From RYN-230 sp963834705 (GTDB taxonomy: Bacteria > Actinomycetota > Actinomycetes > Streptosporangiales > Streptosporangiaceae): a stretch of DNA of 64,000 nt. Below the pieces are notes generated by a model. It made no database searches and had not been told where the DNA came from. It saw only the letters and a list, made by a program, of their open reading frames with translations. A program made the position numbers and the translations under genes. The stretch is taken from the NCBI GenBank assembly GCA_963834705.1, contig CAWICV010000012.1, positions 186,001 through 250,000 on the forward strand, in the 5' to 3' direction. Below, one piece after another: positions 15,897-23,457 of the stretch (the first letter of the stretch is position 1; each line of letters starts with the position of its first letter).

Positions 15897-17774
15897 CTAA
15901 GTCCGCTCCGCCGGGACGGTGCCCGGCTGCTCGTCCGGGGCCAGGTGGGCCAGCCGGAACCGCAGCCGGCAGATCACCACGTTGTCGGTGCCGTTCATGA
16001 TGGCCCGGTTCAGCACCGCGCCCCGCTGGTTGTGCAGGAACCACCGCCACCAGTGCTCCGGCTGCACCTCCGGGATCAGCACCACGATCCGCCGGTGCGG
16101 GTTCTCCACCTCCTTGGCCCGCAGGTAGTCCACGATCGGCGGGCCGAGCGTCCGTTTCGCGGAATGCAGGGTGACCAGCGGCACATCCGGATCCCAGGCG
16201 TGCCAGGCAGCATTGAACCTGGTGTGATGCTGCTGGTCAGCCGCGTTGTCCGGGTTGTCATAGCAGACCGTGATGGCGATGACCTTGTCGCCCAGCGACA
16301 GCGCCGCGGACACCCCCTCCCGGGTCAGCCGGGACAGCCCCTGGACCGGCACCACCACCAGCGACGGGATCTGCTGCGGCGGGTCCAGCGGCTGGCCGAT
16401 GCCGAGCTGTGCACCGATCCGCTGGTAGGCGCGGTGGATCCGCTCGAAGAACAGCACCAGCAGCGGGATAACGATGACGACCAGCCAGGCGCCCTCGGTG
16501 AACTTGCTGACCAGCTCGATGCCGAGTGCGGCCGTGGTCAGCACGGCGCCCAGCCCGTTGATGAACGCCCGTCCGGCCCAGCCCGGGCTGTGCTGCTCGT
16601 GCCAGTGCCGGACCATGCCGGTCTGGGACAGGGTGAACCCGACGAACACCCCGATCGCGAACACCGGGATCAGCGCCTGGGTATTGCCCCTGGCCACGAC
16701 CAGCAGCACCGCCGCGAACACGGCCAGCACGCTGATCCCGTACCGGTACACCTGCCGCTCGGCCTGCAGCGCGAACATGTGCGGCAGGTAGTTGTCCTTG
16801 GCCAGCAGGCTGGCCAGCACCGGGAGCCCGCCGAACGATGTGTTCGCGGCCAGCGCCAGCAGCACCGTGGTGATCAGCTGGATCCCGTAGAACAGCGCAT
16901 TGTGCCCAACGCCAGCCGCCGTCAGCTGGGCCAGCGTCGTGGTGGTGGCCGACGGGGTGATATGGAACTTCTTGATCAGCACTGCGATGCCGATCAGCAT
17001 CAGGCCGAGGATGACGCCCAGCATGATCTCGGTGTGCTGGGCCCGGTGCGCCCGCGGCCGCTTGAACTCGGGCACCGCGTTCGCGATGGCCTCCACGCCG
17101 GTCAGCGCCGAGCAGCCGGAGGCGAACGCCTTGAGCAGCAGCAGCAGGCCGACCGCCTCGACGGTCGAGGGCAGGTGGCCGACCGGCGCGACCAGCGGGT
17201 GCGAGCGGAACAGGCCGCCGACGATGACAATGGCGATGGCCAGGATGAACAGCAGCGTCGGCACGATGAACACCCGGGCCGACTCGGCCACCCCGATCAG
17301 GTTGACCCCGGTGATCACCGCCAGCACGGCCAGGCACAGCCACACCCGGCTGCCGTACAAGGCCGGGAAGGCGGAGGTCAGCGCGGCCACCCCGGCCGAG
17401 ACGCCGACGGCGGCGTTCAGCACATAGTCAACGGTGAGCGAGGCGGCCGCGACCAGGCTGGCCGGTCGGCCCAGGTGCCGCTTGGACACCGCGTAGGCGC
17501 CGCCGCCGCTCGGGAACGCGGCGATGACCTGCCGGTACGAGATGACTAGCACGGCCAGCAGCAACACGATGGCCAGCGTGACTGGCAGCGTGTAGTCCAG
17601 CCCGACGGTGCCCGCCGCGGCCAGCACGATGACGATGGCCTCGGGACCATAGGCGACAGAGGAGAGTGCGTCGAGGGAGAGGGCGGCCAGGCCCTCCAGT
17701 GCGGTAAGCCGGTGCGCTTCCTCGGTGTCGTCCTGCGCCTCAGGCGGGTGCGGCACAGCGTCCCGGACCGTCAT
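15897..17774 (-). CDS. APC-superfamily permease, KimA-like potassium importer
   Basis: The 625-residue protein has about 12 membrane spans followed by a soluble C-terminal domain of about 150 residues. The N-terminal signature (SLDALSSVAYGPEAIVIVL, then ISYRQVIAAFPSGGGAYAV) is that of the KimA/YdaO group of APC transporters, which import K+ with protons in Bacillus; several actinobacterial members are annotated only as amino-acid permeases. The C-terminal part (VAVPVQGLSRLTREGV-like, HWWRWFLHNQRG, VVICRLRFRLA) matches KimA's cytosolic domain. If right, the window holds two potassium uptake systems. No c-di-AMP riboswitch fits in the 92 bp upstream; instead there is a strong hairpin (17813-17854). 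Confidence 0.85.
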   Translation of the reverse strand: MTVRDAVPHPPEAQDDTEEAHRLTALEGLAALSLDALSSVAYGPEAIVIVLAAAGTVGLDYTLPVTLAIVLLLAVLVISYRQVIAAFPSGGGAYAVSKRHLGRPASLVAAASLTVDYVLNAAVGVSAGVAALTSAFPALYGSRVWLCLAVLAVITGVNLIGVAESARVFIVPTLLFILAIAIVIVGGLFRSHPLVAPVGHLPSTVEAVGLLLLLKAFASGCSALTGVEAIANAVPEFKRPRAHRAQHTEIMLGVILGLMLIGIAVLIKKFHITPSATTTTLAQLTAAGVGHNALFYGIQLITTVLLALAANTSFGGLPVLASLLAKDNYLPHMFALQAERQVYRYGISVLAVFAAVLLVVARGNTQALIPVFAIGVFVGFTLSQTGMVRHWHEQHSPGWAGRAFINGLGAVLTTAALGIELVSKFTEGAWLVVIVIPLLVLFFERIHRAYQRIGAQLGIGQPLDPPQQIPSLVVVPVQGLSRLTREGVSAALSLGDKVIAITVCYDNPDNAADQQHHTRFNAAWHAWDPDVPLVTLHSAKRTLGPPIVDYLRAKEVENPHRRIVVLIPEVQPEHWWRWFLHNQRGAVLNRAIMNGTDNVVICRLRFRLAHLAPDEQPGTVPAERT

Positions 17775-17812
17775 GTCTGCTTATCCTGCCCTGTCGCTCG
17801 GCGGCGCGCCCG

Positions 17813-17854
17813 CCGCCCCGCCCGGCTGGGGAATTACCCAGCCGGGCGGGGCGG
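17813..17854 (-). terminator. 18-bp perfect hairpin upstream of the KimA-like gene
   Basis: Perfect 18-bp arms (17813-17830 and 17837-17854) enclose the loop GAATTA. The element sits between the stop of the decayed gene at 17867 and the ATG of the permease at 17774, 38 bp upstream of that ATG. No T-tract follows. It may be a terminator for the upstream transcript, or an RNA element in the permease leader. Confidence 0.65.
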
Positions 17855-17866
17855 CCAACTAGCCGA

Positions 17867-18639
17867 TCACCGGCATTTACCCGAGAACTGCGGGTTGGGC
17901 TGGACCTTGCTGATCAGCGTGCCGCCGTAGAACGACAGGTCGGGCGCGCCGTACTGGGCGTCCTTGCCGAAGTCGCGGACGGTCTGCCCGGGGATCGTGC
18001 CGCCGAAGTTCCACAGGCACAACCGGGCCGATCCGCTCACCCCGCCCAGGTTCTGGTTATGCGCCAGCGACCAGTACGGGTAGAACTTCGCGGACAGCGG
18101 CGGCGCGGTGCAGTTGACCCGGTGGTCGTGTTGCACAGGAACTCCGAGCCACCGATGTCGGTCTCGAACTGCACCTGCGGGTACGGCTGGCCAGCCGCGT
18201 CGAACGGACCCAGATACCGCGCCGGGGTGGGGTGCTTCCTGGATCCGTCCGGCCACCGGTTGCGCTGGTACGGGGTCCCGTCGAAGTCCAGGTCGCCGTT
18301 CTGGAACTGGTCCGCGAAGCAGCCCGACACCCGGGCGGTCTCCCGGGCCGGCTTCCCGTTGATCAGGACCTGGCGGCTGCCCGTGGGGAAGCAGTAGCCG
18401 TCGGCGAACTCACACAGCTGGCCGCTGCCGGAGTCCCGGGTCGGACAGGCGATCGGCTTCGTGGTGCCCTGTGTCTTCGCATGGGAACACAGGTCGGTGC
18501 GCGCGTTGCAGGGGCCCTCGCCCCGGCTGTGCCGCCGTTCCGAGCCGCCCATGCAGGTCTGGTAGACCTTTGGGTCGACGTAGGACTGCCCGGCTCCGGT
18601 GAGCCGGAACCCGTCCCGGTAGCGCAGCGAGTTGCACAC
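17867..18639 (-). pseudogene. cysteine-rich secreted-type protein, frameshifted
   Basis: The coding signal runs from about 18681 to 17867 but in two frames. The first part (from GTG 18639) encodes a Cys-rich hydrophilic segment with VCNSLRYRDGF, CEFADGYCFPTG and GGSEFLCNTTTG. It then jumps by one base near 18110-18130 into the frame encoding VNCTAPPLSAKFYPYWSL, LCLWNFGGTIPGQT and finally PQFSGKCR. In the upstream in-frame extension, NLCRT is followed by a TAG directly before the GTG, so the N-terminus may be cut as well. No signal peptide is preserved. The even spacing of cysteines suggests an exported disulfide protein; I do not recognise the family. A sequencing error could explain the frameshift but not the TAG. 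Confidence 0.65.
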
Positions 18640-18770
18640 CTAGGTGCGGCACAGGTTCACTGCACCGCAGAGTATGGCCATAATTCGCGGAGGATTTAGC
18701 CACGCTGCTGCCAAGCATTAATGGACCGGCCGGGCAGCACAGCGCCCGGAATATTGCGGAAAGCGCCCGG

Positions 18771-18956
18771 CTAGCCGATGACCAGGAGGGCGATCAGGAA
18801 CAGGACCACGGCCGCACCGATCACGACCGCGGCCAGGATGGCCACCCGGTTGCGGGAGGCCCGCATCTGCCACGGCGCGGAGTCGGCTGAGCGCCCGTCC
18901 GCGAACGCGCGGAACTGCGCGGTGCTGGCAGACGGGTCCAAGTCACGGTCAGGCAT
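18771..18956 (-). CDS. small single-span membrane protein
   Basis: The 61-residue product has a hydrophilic N-terminal half (DRDLDPSASTAQFRAFADGR, then PWQMRASRNR) and one C-terminal membrane helix (VAILAAVVIGAAVVLFLIALLVIG). The basic RASRNR before the helix predicts an inside N-terminus. No domain is recognised. Starting codon is ATG 18956. It stands alone between the decayed gene and the Lrp regulator; function unknown. Confidence 0.6.
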   Translation of the reverse strand: MPDRDLDPSASTAQFRAFADGRSADSAPWQMRASRNRVAILAAVVIGAAVVLFLIALLVIG

Positions 18957-19051
18957 GGGCTCGACTGTAGCGGCGCCGACCAGGCCATCGCGGGGTTTAT
19001 TACGGATTCGAGGCGAATTTACCGCGCCCTGATGCTCCTGGCGATGTGTGC

Positions 19052-19531
19052 TTACCCGGCGTCACCCCGTGGCTGGATGTCGGTACGGCTGACCAATCGC
19101 GATAGCACGATTACGCTGCGGGTGCGGACGACGAACGGCTCCGCGACAATCTGTTCCACCACCCGCTCGAAATGCTGCACGTCGGCCGCCCGGATGTGCA
19201 GCAGCGCATCGGCCTCACCAGTGATCGTGCAGGCCCCGGTCACCTCCGGGTACTTGCTGAGCGCGGCGCCGATGCTGCTCGGCGACGTCCGGCCCAGGCA
19301 GAACAGTTCCACATACGCCTCGGTGGTCCAGCCCAGCGCGGACGGATCCACGGTCACCGTGAACCCGGTGATCGCGCCGGACGCGCGCAGCCGGTCCACC
19401 CGCCGCTTGACCGCGGACGCGGACAGGCCGACCTGGCCCCCGATGTCGGCGAAGCTGGCCCGGGCGTCCACCACCAGTGCGGCGACGATCCGTTCATCCA
19501 GCTCATCTAGGGCGGCAGCACGTCCAGGCAC
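19052..19531 (-). CDS. Lrp/AsnC-family transcriptional regulator
   Basis: The 159-residue protein has the N-terminal Lrp winged helix (LDELDERIVAALVVDARASF, recognition region GLSASAVKRRVDRL) and a C-terminal RAM ligand-binding domain (AYVELFCLGRTSP through TGEADALLHIRAADVQHFERVV). Such regulators form octamers and respond to amino acids. The nearest candidates for control are the divergent zinc-ribbon gene and the arginase-family gene downstream of it; the intergenic region carries a pair of 18-bp direct repeats (19582-19621). Confidence 0.9.
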   Translation of the reverse strand: MPGRAAALDELDERIVAALVVDARASFADIGGQVGLSASAVKRRVDRLRASGAITGFTVTVDPSALGWTTEAYVELFCLGRTSPSSIGAALSKYPEVTGACTITGEADALLHIRAADVQHFERVVEQIVAEPFVVRTRSVIVLSRLVSRTDIQPRGDAG

Positions 19532-19581
19532 GATCCGATCCTGCCAGCCCGGGCTGCGGATTAGCCACGCCGGCCAGCTAA

Positions 19582-19621
19582 CCAGACGTTACCGGCGCGC
19601 CACCCAGACGTTACCGGCGCG
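19582..19621. repeat. pair of 18-bp direct repeats in a divergent promoter region
   Basis: CCAGACGTTACCGGCGCG occurs at 19582-19599 and again at 19604-19621, 22 bp apart (two helical turns). It lies between the Lrp/AsnC gene and the zinc-ribbon gene, so it may be a regulator-binding site. The function is inferred from position only. Confidence 0.5.
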
Positions 19622-19752
19622 ACCCACCGGCCCGGGCATCATTAGCGGGGACAGTGTGGCAAATCGCGCGAACTGCCCGTTTCGCGTACCTTACCGCCAG
19701 ATCCGCACTGCACGCTCTGACTGCGCTGACGGACTGGAAGCAAGGGATCGTC

Positions 19753-20712
19753 ATGAGGGTCTGCACCAGGTGCGGAAACGTGGCGGCCGGGCAGCAGCGG
19801 TTCTGCACCCGGTGCGTCGCGCCGCTCGACCCGGCGGAGCCAGCCGGCACCCGGCCCGGTCCGTGGTGGGAGGAGGATCCTTACTGGTCCGATCCGGACG
19901 CCGTGGACGACTGGTTCGCCGGCGGTGAGGCGGAGACCAGCGTGATGCCGCTGCTGGTGGACGACCCGGCTGAGGACGGCGACGGGGACCAGGCCAGCCG
20001 GGGCGGCCGGCTGTACTACCCATCGGCCGATCCCCGGCACCCCTCGGCCGGGCACCGGGCCCAGATCGTCAGCGCCGTGCTGGCCGCGGTGGCGCTGCTG
20101 GCCGGCGGGGTGACCGCGTGGAGCGCGTTCGGCCAGCACCGGATGAATTCGGGCGCCCAGTTGTCCAGCAGCAGCCAGACCACCGGGCGCTCGCGGCCAG
20201 CGACGCCCAGCCCGCAGCCCACCAGTTCCAGGCGGCCCAGCACGGCCAACCCGGCAGCTACGCAGTCGGCCGCGCCGTCCCATACCACACGCGCGTCCAG
20301 CCCGGGCGGCTTCACCGTGCTGATCGCCCCCGGGCTGAGCCACAATCCGGCGGCGCATCAGGTGGACGGTCTGCTGATGGCCTACTTCACGGCCATCAAC
20401 ACGCACAATTTCCGGCGGTACGCGGACACGTTCCTGCCCAGCATCCAGCACCAGCTCAGCGCGGCCTCGTTCGCCAGCGGGTACCAAACCACCCGGGATT
20501 CCAACGCCAGCCTGGCCGGCATCGGCACGGCGCCGCGGCACGGCCTGGCCGTCACGGTCACGTTCACCAGCACCCAGCAGCCGGTGCCCAGCCTGGGCGT
20601 GACCGGGTGCACCTACTGGGCCATCACCCTGTTCCTCGGCCAGCACGGGAACGGCTTCCTGATCGGGGCGGCGCCTGCCGGCTACCACCCCTATCACCAC
20701 GCCTGCGACTGA
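19753..20712 (+). CDS. zinc-ribbon, single-span membrane protein with extracytoplasmic NTF2-like domain (paralogue 1)
   Basis: The 319-residue protein starts with a two-CxxC zinc ribbon (CTRCGNVAAGQQRFCTRC, residues 4-21), then an acidic linker, one membrane span (IVSAVLAAVALLAGGVTAW, about 97-115), a Ser/Thr/Pro/Gln-rich linker of about 70 residues, and a C-terminal domain of about 115 residues with the look of an NTF2-like or lipoprotein-type fold (DGLLMAYFTAINTHNFRRY). Two cysteines of that domain (GCTYW and the HHACD end) are conserved in the paralogues at 21983 and 26551 and could form an external disulfide. ATG 19753 is used because the ribbon then begins at residue 4. Function unknown. 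Confidence 0.8.
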   Translation: MRVCTRCGNVAAGQQRFCTRCVAPLDPAEPAGTRPGPWWEEDPYWSDPDAVDDWFAGGEAETSVMPLLVDDPAEDGDGDQASRGGRLYYPSADPRHPSAGHRAQIVSAVLAAVALLAGGVTAWSAFGQHRMNSGAQLSSSSQTTGRSRPATPSPQPTSSRRPSTANPAATQSAAPSHTTRASSPGGFTVLIAPGLSHNPAAHQVDGLLMAYFTAINTHNFRRYADTFLPSIQHQLSAASFASGYQTTRDSNASLAGIGTAPRHGLAVTVTFTSTQQPVPSLGVTGCTYWAITLFLGQHGNGFLIGAAPAGYHPYHHACD

Positions 20713-20788
20713 GGGGCCCTGGGCCGGCCCGGGCCTGGGCGGGCATACTAGCGCCGCTGATGTGCACCGATGAGCTTGGGGAGAAGTC

Positions 20789-21814
20789 ATGGCACGGCTG
20801 GGCGGGATGTACGGACCGGATGCGACCTTCCTCGGCGTGCCCCGGGCGGATCTGGCCGACCCGGCCTCCTGGGCGGGCACCGACATCATGATCATCGGTG
20901 CTCCGTTCGACGGCGGGACCTCACACCGGCCCGGTGCGCGGTTCGGCCCCCAGGCCATCCGGTTCACCGACTACCTGCCGCACGACGGGTCGCGGCCGCA
21001 TCTGGCCCTGGGCGTAGACCCGCTGACCGAGCTCCGGGTGGCCGACGCGGGCGACATCGAGCTGCCATCCGGGGACACCGAACTGTCGCTGCGCCGCCTG
21101 GAGGAAGCGGTGCAGCGGGCCGCCGAGCGTGGCGCGATCCCGGTGATCCTCGGCGGTGACCACACCATCGCTTTCCCGGACGCGACCGGCGTGGCCCGGC
21201 ACGTCGGCTGGGGACGGCTGTCCGTCATCCACTTCGACGCGCACGCCGACACCGGCGACACCCAGTTCGGTTCGCTGTACGGGCATGGCACCCCGATGCG
21301 CCGGCTGATCGAATCCGGCGCGGTGCGCGGCGACCGGTTCCTGCAGATCGGGCTGCGCGGGTACTGGCCGGAACCGGAGACCCTGGACTGGATGGCCGGC
21401 CAGCGGATGCGCAGCTACGAGATGACCGAGGTTGTCTCGCGGGGTCTCGATGACTGCCTGACCGAGGCGTTCAGTATCGCGGTCGATGACTGCGACGGCG
21501 TATTCCTGTCCGTCGATGTTGATGTGGTCAACCCGGGCATGGCGCCTGGCACGGGCACCCCGGAGCCGGGCGGCCTGACCGGGCGGCAGCTGCTCGACGC
21601 GGTCCGGCGGATCACCATGGAGCTGCCGGTGGCCGGTGTGGACGTGGTGGAGGTCGCCCCGCCCTATGACCACGCTGAGGTCACCGCGTTCCTGGCCAGC
21701 CGGGTGGTGCTGGAAGCCCTGTCCGGAATCGCCTGGCGGCGCCGCCGGGCGGCTGGCCAGCCAGATAGGCCAGCCCGCGATCCACGGCGGCCGCTGCTGG
21801 AGGATCGCGGCTGA
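20789..21814 (+). CDS. arginase/agmatinase-family ureohydrolase
   Basis: The 341-residue enzyme has the binuclear Mn2+ ligands of the ureohydrolase family: GGDHTIAF (about 127-134), HFDAHADTGD (about 148-157) and SVDVDVVNPGMAPGTGTPE (about 236-254), plus the closing EVAPPYDHAEVTAFLAS. These enzymes hydrolyse guanidino compounds such as agmatine or guanidinobutyrate to urea and an amine. The early IIGAPFDGGTSHRPGARFGPQAIR is agmatinase-like (SpeB). Which guanidino compound is used cannot be fixed from motifs. It sits between two zinc-ribbon paralogues, 76 bp after the first. A basic extension of about 25 residues at the C-terminus is unusual. Confidence 0.9.
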   Translation: MARLGGMYGPDATFLGVPRADLADPASWAGTDIMIIGAPFDGGTSHRPGARFGPQAIRFTDYLPHDGSRPHLALGVDPLTELRVADAGDIELPSGDTELSLRRLEEAVQRAAERGAIPVILGGDHTIAFPDATGVARHVGWGRLSVIHFDAHADTGDTQFGSLYGHGTPMRRLIESGAVRGDRFLQIGLRGYWPEPETLDWMAGQRMRSYEMTEVVSRGLDDCLTEAFSIAVDDCDGVFLSVDVDVVNPGMAPGTGTPEPGGLTGRQLLDAVRRITMELPVAGVDVVEVAPPYDHAEVTAFLASRVVLEALSGIAWRRRRAAGQPDRPARDPRRPLLEDRG

Positions 21815-21982
21815 CCTGCCGATTCACGGTGGACGGACCTCGATTGGGTGACCAGCAAGCTACTCACGAGTAACAATTACGGCCCACTAACAGGACGTCC
21901 CCGAGTGTTCCGAAACTGACCGAACTCGCACCACAATGGCCACAACAGGCGCAGGGCTTGACGGAGCCAGTGGGAGCACGAC

Positions 21983-23200
21983 ATGCGGTTCTGCCCGAAC
22001 TGCGGGATACCGGTCGGGGAGTCGCCCCGCTATTGCGCCGGCTGCGGAACGCAGGTCACCCCGGCGCAACCGGCCGCGTCCCGGGTCAGCCCGGCGCCGG
22101 CCGAGCGCGGCCCATTCGACAGCGCGCCGCTGCGCCTCGGGACGGCCAACGCCCACCCGGCAGGCAGCGTGTCGGTGGCCGAGTCCCCGCCTGGCGAGCA
22201 GGCCGCGGCGGCCCCGGCGTCCGGCGGCCCGGAGTCCTGGCTGCCCGCGGAATTGACCGCGGCCGGCCGCACCCAGACCACCGGGTTCGACGCCCGTGAT
22301 CCCTGGCTACCCCACGAACTGGGCGCCCCGTGGACCCCGGCGGGCCCAGCCGGCCCGCTCGCCGGGTCCGGGGTGCCGTCGGTCTCCTCGGTTATCTCCC
22401 CGTCCAACTGGTTCGACACCGTGCCTCCCGCCATCCACCCGCAGGCTGACGGGATGCCAGGGGCCGCGCCCGCGAGGGCAACGCGGCGCGCGGCCCCGGG
22501 CAGCAGGCGCCGGGCGGCATGGTCCGGTCACCGCATGACGATCACCGCCATGGTGGTCACGGTGGCCCTGGCCGGCACGGCCGGGATCGCCGCCTGGCAG
22601 GTCAGCCAGTTGCACGGGCAGCCGGACGCGGTGGCGACCGGCGTGCACCGGACAAACCACGGACTGGCCGCCGGGACCGGGCACCCGGGCTCGACGCAGC
22701 CCGCGGCGCACGGCCGGGCCGCGCCGCTGCCCCGGGCGCCGCGCTCCGCTTCGCCGTCCGCGGCGCCGGCGCACCGCACCGCGACACAAGCCCCGGCCGG
22801 GAACGCGGTGGTGGCCGTCGGCCCGCAGGCCGCACGCGGGCCGCAGGTGCGCGCCGTGGTGGCGCTGCTGACCACGTATTTCGAATCGATCAACGACCAT
22901 AACTTCACGCAATACCAGAGCCTGTTCGTCCCATCGATCCAGCGCATGATGACCCACTTCGGCAGCGGCTACGGCGGCACCTTCGACTCCGGGGCCACGC
23001 TGACCCAGCTCGTCGCCAGCGGGCCGCATGGGCTGGCCGCGACGGTCGCCTTCATCAGCCACCAGAACCCGGCCAGCAGCCCGGACGGCGCCAGCTGCGA
23101 CAGCTGGCTGATCACCCTGTTCCTGAGGCAGCAGGGCACCGCGCTGCACATCCGGCACCCGCGGCCCGGCTTCCCGCAGTCCGTGCTGTCCTGTCGCTGA
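21983..23200 (+). CDS. zinc-ribbon, single-span membrane protein with extracytoplasmic NTF2-like domain (paralogue 2)
   Basis: The 405-residue protein repeats the layout of the gene at 19753: zinc ribbon (CPNCGIPVGESPRYCAGC, residues 4-21), a long variable Pro/Ala/Gly linker, one membrane span (MTITAMVVTVALAGTAGIAAW, about 179-199), a low-complexity Ala/Pro/Arg stretch, and the same C-terminal domain (LLTTYFESINDHNFTQY through the cysteines in ASCDSW and VLSC). The linker before the membrane is about 80 residues longer than in paralogue 1. The similarity of C-terminal domains shows duplication. Function unknown. Confidence 0.8.
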   Translation: MRFCPNCGIPVGESPRYCAGCGTQVTPAQPAASRVSPAPAERGPFDSAPLRLGTANAHPAGSVSVAESPPGEQAAAAPASGGPESWLPAELTAAGRTQTTGFDARDPWLPHELGAPWTPAGPAGPLAGSGVPSVSSVISPSNWFDTVPPAIHPQADGMPGAAPARATRRAAPGSRRRAAWSGHRMTITAMVVTVALAGTAGIAAWQVSQLHGQPDAVATGVHRTNHGLAAGTGHPGSTQPAAHGRAAPLPRAPRSASPSAAPAHRTATQAPAGNAVVAVGPQAARGPQVRAVVALLTTYFESINDHNFTQYQSLFVPSIQRMMTHFGSGYGGTFDSGATLTQLVASGPHGLAATVAFISHQNPASSPDGASCDSWLITLFLRQQGTALHIRHPRPGFPQSVLSCR

Positions 23201-23223
23201 GCCGCCATTTGAGCCTGCCGGTG

Positions 23224-23310
23224 ACCTGGCCCGTGCTTCTGGCCAGGCCCGTGCTTCTGGCCAGGCCCGTGCTTCTGGCCAGGCCGGTGCTTCTGACCTG
23301 GCCCGTGCCT
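23224..23310. repeat. 18-bp tandem repeat, about five units
   Basis: Units of GGCCAGGCCCGTGCTTCT lie back to back between 23241 and 23294, with variant copies on either side (GACCTGGCCCGTGC). The array lies between the zinc-ribbon gene and the MMPL gene, in a 257-bp gap that otherwise holds only the MMPL upstream region. It has no spacers and is too short to be a CRISPR. Confidence 0.85.
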
Positions 23311-23457
23311 TCGCCGGGAGCAGGCCGGCTACTCCGCACGGAGTACGGCCGGAGGTGCTGACCGCGGTCAACTGCCTCCACTGGCAGGACGTGCCCGGCG
23401 CCGCCAGCCAGCAGGATCGGAAGAGCCATCACTCCTCCGGCTCGTGGGAGACCGACC

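Noticed and set aside
17775..17866. c-di-AMP (ydaO) riboswitch before the KimA-like gene
   Set aside because: The available space is about 90 bp and consists mainly of one hairpin; the conserved riboswitch core is not there.
23224..23310. Possible CRISPR array
   Set aside because: The repeat units touch each other with no spacers and there are no cas genes nearby.
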